A stretch of DNA of 11,480 bases from Clostridiales bacterium (GTDB lineage: Bacteria; Bacillota; Clostridia; Oscillospirales; Oscillospiraceae): contig DYBS01000053.1 of NCBI GenBank assembly GCA_019418525.1, positions 1 through 11,480 on the forward strand, given 5' to 3'. Below, in pieces: positions 1 through 7,074 of the stretch. Position 1 is the first letter of the stretch. Each line of letters opens with the position of its first letter. Made by a program: the position numbers and the translations under genes. Under the pieces are notes generated by a model. That model saw nothing but the letters and a program-made list of their open reading frames with translations. It did no database searches and was not told the origin of the DNA.

Positions 1-1
1 T

Positions 2-1708
2 ACTGGTAGGCCGCCGGTGCCGGAGATTGAGCGGGAGCCCGCTGTGGCCAAGGTGAAGAGGGAGGAGGCTGCCCAGGCGGCGGCCGAGGTGGCCCAGGAC
101 ATCGCCCGCAAACTGGAGGAGGGGACTCCGGCGGCCTACCAGTATCCGCCGGTTTCGCTGCTGAACGAGGGGGCAGGCGTGTCGGGCGCCGACGTGGCCA
201 GCGAGCTCCAGGCCAATCAGGCCCGCCTGTCCGACACCATCCGGTCCTTCGGAATCGATGCTACCATCGCCAATGTGACCCGCGGCCCATCGGTGACCCG
301 GTACGAGGTGGAGCTGGACCAGGGGGTGCGGCTTAACAAGCTGACCAACCTGGCTGACGATATCGCCCTGGCCTTGGGGGCTACCGGCGTTCGCATCGCC
401 CCCATCCCGGACAAGATCTCCATGGTGGGCATTGAGGTGCCCAACAAGCTCGTCTCCCCGGTCTATATCCACGATGTCATCGACTCCAGTGAGTTCCGGG
501 ACAACCCCTCCAAGGTTTCCTTTGCTGTGGGCCGGGACATCAGCAACCGCAATGTGGTGGGCAATATTGCCAAGCTGCCCCACCTGCTCATCGCCGGCAC
601 TACCGGCTCGGGCAAGTCGGTGTGTACCAACTCTCTGATTATCTCCCTGCTCTACAAGGCCACCCCTGAGGAGGTGCGCCTCATCATGGTGGACCCCAAG
701 ATGGTGGAGCTGGGCATCTACAACGGCATCCCGCATCTGCTCATTCCCGTGGTCACCGACCCCAAGAAGGCGGCGGGCGCCCTCCAGTGGGCGGTGGTGG
801 AGATGATGAAGCGCTACCGGGCCTTCTCGGAGATCGGGGTGCGGGATCTGGCCAGTTACAACGCCCACGCCGCCAAGACCGAGGGCATGGAGAAGATGCC
901 CCAGATTGTGGTGGTCATTGACGAGCTGGCCGATCTGATGCTGGTGGCCGCCAAGGAGGTGGAGGAGTCCATCTGCCGAGTGGCCCAGATGGGCCGCGCC
1001 GCCGGCATGCACCTGATCATCGCCACCCAGCGGCCCTCCGCCGACGTGATCACCGGTCTGATGAAGGCCAATATCCCCAGCCGCATCGCCTTTGCCGTGG
1101 CCTCCTCCCTGGAGTCCCGCATCATCCTGGACACCACCGGCGCGGAAAAGCTGGTGGGCCGGGGCGACATGCTCTACTTCCCCCTGGGCACCGGCAAGCC
1201 CCAGCGGGTGCAGGGCTGCCTCATCTCCGACGAGGAGGTGGCCGCCGTAGTGGGCTTTATCAAGCAGAACAGCGGGTCGGCCGAGTACTCGGAGGAGATC
1301 ATCCATGAGATCGAGCAGCACGCCGCCGAGAAGGAGAAGGGGAGCAAGGGCGTGGGCGGCTCCGCGCCGGACGAGGTGGGGGACGACTACGACGAGCTGC
1401 TCCCCGCCGCCATTGAAGTGGTGGTGGAGACCGGCATGGCCTCCGTGTCCATGCTCCAGCGGCGGCTCAAGCTAGGCTACTCCCGGGCGGCCCGACTGGT
1501 GGACCAGATGGAGGAGAAGGGAGTCGTGGGGCCCTTTGAAGGCTCCAAGCCCCGCCAAGTGCTCATTACCAAGGATCAGTGGCAGGAGATGCAGTTTAAG
1601 CAGGGGATGGTGGACGCTGCCCCAGAGCCCGTCCCCGACGAGCTGGAATTTGAGGGCGACGCCATCCCCCAGAGCCGGGATTTGCCCCCGTTTGATATGG
1701 AGGATTGA
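2..1708 (+). CDS. FtsK/SpoIIIE family DNA translocase, C-terminal part (5' end outside window)
   Basis: ATP-driven double-stranded DNA pump that moves chromosomal DNA through the division or sporulation septum. The reading frame is open to the left edge, so the N-terminal membrane domain typical of the family is missing and the GTG at 17 is not taken as the start. In order, the visible part holds a charged Ala/Glu-rich linker (to about 140), the alpha/beta motor domain with Walker A GTTGSGKS (596-619) and Walker B VVVIDE (908-925), and an acidic linker near 1360-1400. It ends with a winged-helix gamma domain (about 1390-1590), which in this family reads oriented DNA motifs (KOPS/SRS-like). 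Full-length members are usually about 750-900 residues, so roughly 570 residues at the C-terminal end are present. Whether it acts as FtsK or SpoIIIE cannot be told from this fragment. The next gene starts 5 nt downstream. Confidence 0.96.
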   Translation, partial: TGRPPVPEIEREPAVAKVKREEAAQAAAEVAQDIARKLEEGTPAAYQYPPVSLLNEGAGVSGADVASELQANQARLSDTIRSFGIDATIANVTRGPSVTRYEVELDQGVRLNKLTNLADDIALALGATGVRIAPIPDKISMVGIEVPNKLVSPVYIHDVIDSSEFRDNPSKVSFAVGRDISNRNVVGNIAKLPHLLIAGTTGSGKSVCTNSLIISLLYKATPEEVRLIMVDPKMVELGIYNGIPHLLIPVVTDPKKAAGALQWAVVEMMKRYRAFSEIGVRDLASYNAHAAKTEGMEKMPQIVVVIDELADLMLVAAKEVEESICRVAQMGRAAGMHLIIATQRPSADVITGLMKANIPSRIAFAVASSLESRIILDTTGAEKLVGRGDMLYFPLGTGKPQRVQGCLISDEEVAAVVGFIKQNSGSAEYSEEIIHEIEQHAAEKEKGSKGVGGSAPDEVGDDYDELLPAAIEVVVETGMASVSMLQRRLKLGYSRAARLVDQMEEKGVVGPFEGSKPRQVLITKDQWQEMQFKQGMVDAAPEPVPDELEFEGDAIPQSRDLPPFDMED

Positions 1709-1713
1709 GAGCG

Positions 1714-2121
1714 ATGGAGCACTATGTCATCAAGCCCGCCGGGGAGGCGGGGGAAGCGGCGGTTCACGCCGGCCTGCGGGCCTATAACCGCACCTTTGTC
1801 TCCGATACGGCGGATCTCTCCCTGGTGGTGGAGGACGAGGCCGGACAGATCATCGGCGGCTGCGATGCCTTCCGGATGGGGGAGCTGGCCCTGCTGGACG
1901 TGCTTTGGGTGGCGGAGTCCCGCCGGGGCACCGGCCTGGGGGCCTGCCTCCTGGCCCAGCTGGAGCAGGACGCCGCCCGCCAGGGTGCGAAGCGCCTGGA
2001 GCTGAACACCTTTGGATTTCAGGCCCCCGGCTTCTATGAAAAGCTGGGCTACCGCCGCTTCGGCGCAGTGGAGCCCGCCGTGGGGGAGTACGGCCACTAC
2101 TTTTACGTGAAAGAGCTCTAA
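1714..2121 (+). CDS. GNAT family N-acetyltransferase
   Basis: Predicted cytoplasmic acetyl-CoA-dependent N-acetyltransferase of 135 residues; the acceptor substrate is unknown. The acetyl-CoA pyrophosphate-binding motif A is clear as RRGTGLG (residues 70-76), preceded by the beta-strand segment LLDVLWV and followed by the usual helix. The C-terminal FYEKLGYRRFG segment (about 107-117) is the characteristic GNAT motif B. The start is ATG 1714 because GGAGG at 1699-1703 lies 10 nt upstream; an in-frame TTG at 1705 is too close to that site. It follows the ftsK-like stop by 5 nt, so the two are probably co-transcribed and perhaps translationally coupled. Single-domain GNATs next to ftsK are common passengers, and no functional link is visible. 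A perfect hairpin follows the stop. Confidence 0.9.
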   Translation: MEHYVIKPAGEAGEAAVHAGLRAYNRTFVSDTADLSLVVEDEAGQIIGGCDAFRMGELALLDVLWVAESRRGTGLGACLLAQLEQDAARQGAKRLELNTFGFQAPGFYEKLGYRRFGAVEPAVGEYGHYFYVKEL

Positions 2122-2131
2122 CAGGACGCAG

Positions 2132-2177
2132 ATAAGCCGGATGGGCGCGGTCAAACGACCGCGCCCATCCGGCTTAT
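2132..2177. terminator. 21-bp perfect hairpin between convergent genes, likely bidirectional terminator
   Basis: Perfect inverted repeat with arms at 2132-2152 and 2157-2177 and an AAAC loop. It begins 10 bp after the GNAT stop codon and ends 35 bp before the stop of the convergent alcohol dehydrogenase. Neither strand has a clear T-tract after the stem, so it is not a textbook intrinsic terminator. Position and symmetry still favour a terminator or 3'-end stabiliser serving both genes. Confidence 0.7.
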
Positions 2178-2212
2178 GATGTAGAAATGGAGGAAGGAAG
2201 TAGAAATCAGAA

Positions 2213-3394
2213 TCAGAAGTCGACCTCAGTGCCGTAGTAGATGCAGGTAAACAGCTTGGCCATGGTGGCGGGATCGATGGGGCGGGGGTTGGAGCCGGTG
2301 CAGGCGTCGCCCACCGCGTTGGCGGCGATGGCATCCAGCTTCTCCTTGAACTCGTCTTCAATAATGCCGAAGTCCTTCAGGGTGTTGGGGATGCCCATGG
2401 CATCGTTCATGGAGCGGATCTTGGCGCGCAGGCCCTCCACCAGCTCGGCGGTGGTGTCGCCCACGACGCCCATGGTGCGGGCGATGTCGGCATAGCGCTC
2501 GGCCACGCCGTCGGCCTTGGCGTTGTAGGCGATGACGTAGGGCAGGTACATGGCGTTGGCCAGGCCGTGGGTGATGTGGCCGGTGGAGAAGGCCGCGCCG
2601 GTCTTGTGGGCCATGGAGTGGACGATGCCCAGCAGGGCGTTGGAGAAGGCCATGCCGGCCAGGCACTGGCCGTAGTGCATCTCCTCGCGGCAGCCCATGT
2701 CGCCGTTAAAGGAGCGGAGCAGATCCTTCTCCACGATGTGGATGGCCTTGAGGGCCAGGGGATCGGTGAACACGGTGTGGAGGGTGGACACATAGGCCTC
2801 GATGGCGTGGGTCAGGGCGTCCATGCCGGTGTGGGCCACCAGCTTGGGGGGCATGGTCTCGGCCAGGGCCGGGTCGATGATGGCCACGTCGGGGGTGATA
2901 TTGAAGTCGGCCAGGGGGTACTTGATGCCCTTCTGGTAGTCGGTGATGACGGAGAAAGCGGTGACCTCGGTGGCGGTGCCAGAGGTGGAGGGGATGGCGC
3001 AGAACCTGGCCTTCTGGCGCAGCTCCGGGAAGCTGAAGGGGGTGATCAGATCCTCAAAGGTGGTCTCCGGGTACTCGTAGAAGGCCCACATGGCCTTGGC
3101 CGCGTCGATGGGAGAGCCACCGCCCATGGAGATGATCCAATCGGGTTCAAACTCCCGCATGACTGCCGCGCCGCTCATCACGGTTTCCACAGAGGGATCG
3201 GGCTCTACGTTCTCGATCAGGCGGGTCTCAATGCCGGCCTCCTTCAGATAGCCCAGGGCCTTGTCCACAAAGCCGAACTTCTTCATGGAGCCGCCGCCCA
3301 GCACCAGCACCGCACGGGAGCCCTTCAGATTCTTCAGATTTTCCAGCGCATTGGCGCCATAATAGATGTCTCTGGGAAGCGTAAAACGGGACAT
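2213..3394 (-). CDS. Iron-containing (group III) alcohol dehydrogenase
   Basis: Predicted cytoplasmic NAD(P)H-dependent, metal-dependent alcohol dehydrogenase of 393 residues, the usual length for the family. Such enzymes typically reduce aldehydes to alcohols during fermentation; the substrate (for example butanol, ethanol or a diol) cannot be read from sequence. The dinucleotide-binding GGGS loop is at residues 91-94 within SMGGGSPIDAAKA, and the PSTSGTATEVT segment is at about 135-145. By comparison with E. coli FucO, the likely metal ligands are D192 and H196 (DALTH), H259 (GIVHSMAH) and H276 (THGLAN). Three extra residues lie between the last two relative to FucO. The start is supported by GGAGG (3403-3407 on the minus strand), 8 nt before ATG. 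It is transcribed away from a near-consensus promoter with an adjacent Rex-like palindrome, suggesting redox control. Confidence 0.95.
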   Translation of the reverse strand: MSRFTLPRDIYYGANALENLKNLKGSRAVLVLGGGSMKKFGFVDKALGYLKEAGIETRLIENVEPDPSVETVMSGAAVMREFEPDWIISMGGGSPIDAAKAMWAFYEYPETTFEDLITPFSFPELRQKARFCAIPSTSGTATEVTAFSVITDYQKGIKYPLADFNITPDVAIIDPALAETMPPKLVAHTGMDALTHAIEAYVSTLHTVFTDPLALKAIHIVEKDLLRSFNGDMGCREEMHYGQCLAGMAFSNALLGIVHSMAHKTGAAFSTGHITHGLANAMYLPYVIAYNAKADGVAERYADIARTMGVVGDTTAELVEGLRAKIRSMNDAMGIPNTLKDFGIIEDEFKEKLDAIAANAVGDACTGSNPRPIDPATMAKLFTCIYYGTEVDF

Positions 3395-3423
3395 AACAGG
3401 TACCTCCGTGTATACGTGAATTT

Positions 3424-3449
3424 TAAATCGTTAAAAGTTTAACGATTTA
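3424..3449. promoter_or_regulatory. Candidate Rex operator (26-bp palindrome)
   Basis: Perfect 12-bp arms (3424-3435 and 3438-3449) flank a 2-bp centre. The core at 3428-3445 reads TCGTTAA-AAGT-TTAACGA, matching the published Rex site TTGTTAA-N4-TTAACAA in spacing and in 6 of 7 bases per half. It lies a few bases downstream of the predicted transcription start of the alcohol dehydrogenase, where a bound repressor would block elongation or initiation. Rex represses NADH-consuming fermentation genes when NADH/NAD+ is low, which suits the downstream gene. The AT-rich palindrome stands out against its GC-rich surroundings. Rex binding is inferred, not shown. Confidence 0.7.
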
Positions 3450-3451
3450 CC

Positions 3452-3487
3452 GGAACCTATTATGGCACATTGTTAATTCCCTGTCAA
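3452..3487 (-). promoter_or_regulatory. Sigma-A-type promoter of the alcohol dehydrogenase gene
   Basis: On the minus strand, a perfect -35 TTGACA (plus coordinates 3482-3487) is separated by 17 bp from CATAAT (3459-3464), a 5/6 match to the -10. Transcription would start near 3452 and give a leader of about 58 nt that contains the Rex-like palindrome. It lies about 40 bp downstream of the ypeB-like stop codon on the same strand, so the dehydrogenase has its own promoter. Confidence 0.8.
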
Positions 3488-3525
3488 TCGGTTTTGCAGA
3501 AACTGTACGTTCCAAACTTCGCGTT

Positions 3526-4884
3526 TCAGATTACCAGCGTCCCATTCTCGTCCTCCTGGAGCAGCAGAATGCGCTCCTGGCGGCCATCGGCGGCATCCAC
3601 GTAGACCAGCACGTGGCCGCCGGAGGCGTTCTGGCACTTGAATTCGTGGCACAGCACCTCGTACTCGCCGCCGGTGGGGATCAGGGCGAGCTGGTGGGCC
3701 AGAACGGTGAGGGAGCCGTCCACCTGGGCGGCCGCCTCCGCCTCGGAGACGGCGGGGGCGGGGAGGGTACGGTCCCCGTGGTTCATGAGGTAGCCCTCCG
3801 ACTCAAAGCTCACCACATCCCCGGTGTCCAGCGCCACACCCACCTTGACCAGATCGGGGTAGCAGTACACGCCGTCCTGGCGGGAGGCAAAGTGGACAGT
3901 GAGTATGCCGCCCTGCTGGATGGAGTAGCTGGGGTCCATATCCTGGTAGCCCCGCTCGGACAGAAACTCCGCAGCCTTCTGCCGCCCCTCCTGGGCGGAG
4001 AGGGACGCCTCGCCCACCGGCCGGGAGGAGAGTACCTGGAGCACCTGGCCGCCCTGCCGGGTGACCTCTACATAGAGCTCGCCGCCATTCACCAGGGCGG
4101 AGAAGCCCCAGGTGGGGAGCTGTCCCTCGCCCTGGGCGCTGAGGGTGAAGATGTCCTCCCGTAGCCCCAGAAAGGCCGCCGCGGCCCTGCGGGCCTCCGC
4201 CTCGGAGACCTGGGGCAGCCCCTCCAGCATCTTGGGCGTGCGGCCCGACAGGTGGTCGGAAAAGGGGCCGTCGTAGATCAGGGCGGGCACCTCGGGGAAG
4301 TCGGCCTCCACCGTCTGGAAGGCCGAGCCGGCGGGGAGTTCACCCGACTCCGTGGCATTGGACAGCCGTGCCTGAACGGTCTCCACATCCTCCGGCCGGA
4401 TGGTGCCCGCGTCCAGCTCCGCCAGCAGGCTCTGGAGGGCGCCGGACAGGGTGGAGGCGGCCCCCGCCAGGCCGCGCAGGGTCTCCCGGTGCGCCTCGGT
4501 GCACGCCGTCTCGCCGTAGGCGTCCCGGGCCAGGGCCATGGCGTAGTCGCCGGTTTTGGCCAGGAAGGCGGCGGTTTGCTCCAGCTCTACGTTGCCGTAG
4601 GGCAGCTCGCCCAGAGCCGACTGAGCGGCCAGCGCCTTGCTGTAGGCCTGGGCGCACAGTGCGGAGAACAGCTCGGGACTGGTGGCGTAGGTCACCTTTC
4701 GGAGGGCGACATCCAGCTCGCCCGCCGCCGTGGCCAGCTCGGTGAAGGCGTGCTGATAGGTGTTGTCCAGCATGCGCCGGTACTGTGCCGCCCGGGCGTG
4801 GCCCTGTACTGCAAACCCGGCGGTCACCGCGAAGGCCCCCGCCAGAAAGCTGGCGGCCAGCACCTGTTTTCTCCGTTTCTCCAT
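3526..4884 (-). CDS. ypeB: YpeB-like spore germination protein
   Basis: In Bacillus, YpeB is a forespore-made protein that stabilises the cortex-lytic enzyme SleB in the dormant spore and is degraded during germination. This product has 452 residues, about the length of B. subtilis YpeB. It has a short basic N-terminus (MEKRRKQ), one membrane segment or uncleaved signal at about residues 8-30, and an alanine- and leucine-rich, probably helical N-terminal domain to about 200. The C-terminal half holds repeated PepSY-like units, each with a pattern like VSEAEARRAAAAFLG or AQEGRQKAAEFL followed by beta-strands. No sleB is adjacent in this window, unlike the usual sleB-ypeB pair. The SD (GGGGG, 4894-4898, 9 nt before ATG) is inside an inverted repeat. 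No convincing sigma-G promoter was found. The family call rests on architecture and remembered similarity. Confidence 0.85.
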   Translation of the reverse strand: MEKRRKQVLAASFLAGAFAVTAGFAVQGHARAAQYRRMLDNTYQHAFTELATAAGELDVALRKVTYATSPELFSALCAQAYSKALAAQSALGELPYGNVELEQTAAFLAKTGDYAMALARDAYGETACTEAHRETLRGLAGAASTLSGALQSLLAELDAGTIRPEDVETVQARLSNATESGELPAGSAFQTVEADFPEVPALIYDGPFSDHLSGRTPKMLEGLPQVSEAEARRAAAAFLGLREDIFTLSAQGEGQLPTWGFSALVNGGELYVEVTRQGGQVLQVLSSRPVGEASLSAQEGRQKAAEFLSERGYQDMDPSYSIQQGGILTVHFASRQDGVYCYPDLVKVGVALDTGDVVSFESEGYLMNHGDRTLPAPAVSEAEAAAQVDGSLTVLAHQLALIPTGGEYEVLCHEFKCQNASGGHVLVYVDAADGRQERILLLQEDENGTLVI

Positions 4885-4887
4885 GAC

Positions 4888-4932
4888 AAAACGCCCCCTT
4901 TTACGGCTAGGTTGCGTAAAAGGGGGCGTTTT
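4888..4932 (-). terminator. 18-bp hairpin: terminator after the TudS-like gene, overlapping the ypeB RBS
   Basis: Perfect inverted repeat, arms 4888-4905 and 4915-4932, with a 9-nt loop. Read on the minus strand, it is a C5/G5 stem ending in TTTT and preceded by AAAA, the form of an intrinsic terminator that can work in both directions. It begins 18 bp after the stop of the TudS-like gene. The distal arm holds the GGGGG Shine-Dalgarno sequence of the ypeB-like gene, whose ATG follows only 3 nt after the stem. Confidence 0.78.
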
Positions 4933-4950
4933 ATGTGCGGTAAATATAAG

Positions 4951-5514
4951 CTAAAGAAGGGGGCGAAGCCGCGCAAAAAGGTTGAGCAGATCATCGGAGG
5001 CCTTCACGCCCAGAAGAGGAATTTCCAAGCCGGCCGCCTGAATCCGATCTTCCAGCGCGCCGAGGAAAAGGCCACGGCCGGGCATCTCTTGATTGCGGTC
5101 GGACGTGGTTTCCACTCCGCAGTTGGGGGAGCGGTTTGCGCCCAGAAACGCAACGATGCGAAACCCGTATCTGTGGTACTCCAGCACCTGATGCATGACA
5201 GATTCAACTAGGTCCTCCAGTATCCGGCTGGGGGCGGGCGCCTGCATGGCGGCACGAATACGGGTGTTTTCTTCTGTGACCGGGGACTGCGCGCCCAGCC
5301 TGTTTCCACGGTCCAGCCCAAGGCAGCAGAGCTCCGGGCAGGGAAGCTGAACGATTCCCACCTGATGTTCCAGAAAGAACTGCACCAGCTCTCGGAAAGC
5401 GGCCGGATATACAGCGGTTCCGTCGGAGATGGCGTTTTGGTTCAGCAGGCAGTGGGCCAGAAACACCACTTTTCTACTGCGGCCGTCGGCAAACATCTGC
5501 ATTTTTCTCACCAT
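4951..5514 (-). CDS. TudS-related putative desulfidase (DUF523-like)
   Basis: 187 residues if started at ATG 5514. It resembles the TudS/DUF523 group; TudS itself is a [4Fe-4S] enzyme removing sulfur from 2-thiouracil. Visible hallmarks are HCLLNQN (Cys22), PCPELCC (Cys59, 63, 64) and RSPNCGVET (Cys132), spaced like the cluster-binding cysteines of that group. The closest named relatives I recall are the CD3072-type TudS-related proteins. The substrate is unknown. Its start lies 12 nt after the gltX stop, so it is probably co-transcribed with gltX. Start choice is uncertain: no good SD precedes ATG 5514, whereas a GGTGA lies 5 nt before the in-frame ATG at 5502, and a third ATG is at 5496. 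All three keep the conserved cysteines. Confidence 0.75.
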   Translation of the reverse strand: MVRKMQMFADGRSRKVVFLAHCLLNQNAISDGTAVYPAAFRELVQFFLEHQVGIVQLPCPELCCLGLDRGNRLGAQSPVTEENTRIRAAMQAPAPSRILEDLVESVMHQVLEYHRYGFRIVAFLGANRSPNCGVETTSDRNQEMPGRGLFLGALEDRIQAAGLEIPLLGVKASDDLLNLFARLRPLL

Positions 5515-5526
5515 TCACGGCTGGGC

Positions 5527-7011
5527 TCAGCCGCCCAGCTTGTCCAGCCCAAGACGGAGGCGGCGCAGGCACTCGTCCTTCCCCAGAATGTGGCAGATCT
5601 CCACCGCGCCGCCGGGGGTGACCGCCTTGCCCGCCGCGGCAATGCGCACCGGCCACATGAGGGTGGCGTTTTTGACCTCCAGAGACTCGGCCAGGCCGAT
5701 CAGAGCGTCATGAATCCCGTCCACGGTCCAGTCGGCCAGCCCCTCCAGGGCGGGAAGGACGGCCTCCAGCATCCGCCGGGACACCTCCGGATTGGTCTTG
5801 GACTTCTTGTTGGTGAACAGCCCCGCGTCGTAGTCGGGCAGGGCGTCAAAAAAGTCCAGCTTCTCTGGGATGTCGGTGAGACGCTCGCACCGGGCCTGGA
5901 GCAGCCCGGCGATCTCCTCCGTGGAGAGGGCGGGATTCTGCACCGCCTGGCGGATGTAGGGCAGGGCGGCCGCATGGAAGGCCTCGGGGCTCATCTCCCG
6001 AAGGTAGTGGGCGTTGAAGTAGGTCAGCTTTTCGATGTCGAAGATGGCGGGGGACTTGGAGATGCCGCCGATGTCGAAAATCTCCGCCAGCTCGGCCAGG
6101 GTAAAGAACTCCCGCTCGGCGTACTCGCCTCTGGGAGACCAGCCCAGCAGGGTGACGTAGTTGACCACCGCCTCGGACAGATAGCCCATGGCGATGAGAT
6201 CCTCGTAGGAGGGGTCGCCCTTGCGCTTGCTCATCTTGTTGTGGGCGTCCCGCATGACGGGGGAGCAGTGGATATAGGTGGGTACGTCCCAGCCGAAGCC
6301 CTGGTACAGCAGATTGTACTTGGGGGCGGAGGACAGGTACTCGGAACCCCGCACCACGTGGGTGATGCCCATCAGGTGATCGTCGATGACGTTGGCAAAG
6401 TTGTAGGTGGGCAGGCCGTCCCGCTTGATGAGCACCTGGTCGTCCAGTGTGGAGTTCTCTACGGTAATGTCCCCGAATACGGCGTCGGAGAAGACGGTGG
6501 AGCCCTCCGCGGGGATCTTCTGGCGGATGACGTAGGGGGCGCCGGCGGCCACCTTGGCCCTGGCCTCCTCCAGGCTCATGTCCCGGCAGGGGTCGGCCGC
6601 CCGGTCAAAGTTGCCGGAGTCCTCCTCAGACTCGGTCTTTTCGCAGAAGCAGTAATAAGCGTGGCCCTTCTCCACCAGCAGCTCGGCGTACTTGCCGTAC
6701 AGCGCCCGGCGCTCGGTCTGGATGTAGGGTCCCACCGGGCCGCCGATGTCGGGGCCCTCGTCCCAGGTCAGGCCGCACTTGCGCAGGGTGGCGTAGATGA
6801 CCTCGGTGGCGCCCTCCACCAGGCGGCCCTGGTCGGTATCCTCAATGCGGAGGATGAACTTGCCGCCGCTGTGGCGGGCGATGAGCCAGGTGTAGAGGGC
6901 GGTGCGGAGGTTGCCCACGTGCATGTAGCCCGTGGGGGAGGGGGCGAAGCGGGTGCGGACGCCGTCCTTGGGGATGCGGGCTTCCATCTCCTCAAACCAG
7001 TTCAGATCCAT
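5527..7011 (-). CDS. gltX: Glutamyl-tRNA synthetase
   Basis: Class I aminoacyl-tRNA synthetase charging tRNA-Glu with glutamate; in bacteria with GatCAB it may also mischarge tRNA-Gln. The product has 494 residues, normal for the family. The HIGH-type motif is HVGN (residues 31-34) after RFAPSPTGYM, and the KMSKS-type motif is KMSKR (259-263). A CxC pair (C121, C123) and C142 sit where the zinc site of E. coli GluRS lies. ATG 7011 is chosen because AGGAG lies 8 nt upstream; an in-frame GTG 30 nt earlier would overlap the predicted promoter region and add a basic tail not expected for the family. It is the first gene of a minus-strand unit with the TudS-like gene. Discriminating versus non-discriminating type cannot be decided by eye. 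Confidence 0.97.
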   Translation of the reverse strand: MDLNWFEEMEARIPKDGVRTRFAPSPTGYMHVGNLRTALYTWLIARHSGGKFILRIEDTDQGRLVEGATEVIYATLRKCGLTWDEGPDIGGPVGPYIQTERRALYGKYAELLVEKGHAYYCFCEKTESEEDSGNFDRAADPCRDMSLEEARAKVAAGAPYVIRQKIPAEGSTVFSDAVFGDITVENSTLDDQVLIKRDGLPTYNFANVIDDHLMGITHVVRGSEYLSSAPKYNLLYQGFGWDVPTYIHCSPVMRDAHNKMSKRKGDPSYEDLIAMGYLSEAVVNYVTLLGWSPRGEYAEREFFTLAELAEIFDIGGISKSPAIFDIEKLTYFNAHYLREMSPEAFHAAALPYIRQAVQNPALSTEEIAGLLQARCERLTDIPEKLDFFDALPDYDAGLFTNKKSKTNPEVSRRMLEAVLPALEGLADWTVDGIHDALIGLAESLEVKNATLMWPVRIAAAGKAVTPGGAVEICHILGKDECLRRLRLGLDKLGG

Positions 7012-7044
7012 TGAAAAGACTCCTTTTTTAAACTTCATCACATT

Positions 7045-7074
7045 ATTCTATATTTTTCGCCTAAGGATTGTCAA
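7045..7074 (-). promoter_or_regulatory. Sigma-A-type promoter of gltX
   Basis: On the minus strand, a perfect -35 TTGACA (plus 7069-7074) is followed after 18 bp by TAGAAT (plus 7045-7050); TATAGA with 16-bp spacing is an alternative -10. The leader would be only about 30 nt. Its -35 overlaps the trpS promoter -35 on the other strand. Confidence 0.7.

Noticed and set aside
2567..3442. Plus-strand open frame opposite the alcohol dehydrogenase
   Set aside because: Gly/His/Val-rich antisense translation; it would also run through the promoter and palindrome.
4885..4950. Possible sigma-G promoter for the ypeB-like gene (CATAAAA on the minus strand near 4930-4936)
   Set aside because: The -10 matches only partly and no GNATR-like -35 lies about 18 bp upstream, so it is too weak to annotate.
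5518..5533. Short inverted repeat CGGCTG-GGCT-CAGCCG around the gltX stop
   Set aside because: Six pairs only, overlaps the coding end, no T-tract, and the next gene is closely spaced, so a terminator is unlikely.
5365..7014. Long plus-strand open frame (549 codons) opposite gltX
   Set aside because: It is antisense to a complete glutamyl-tRNA synthetase, has Gly/Val/His-rich composition and no recognisable domain.
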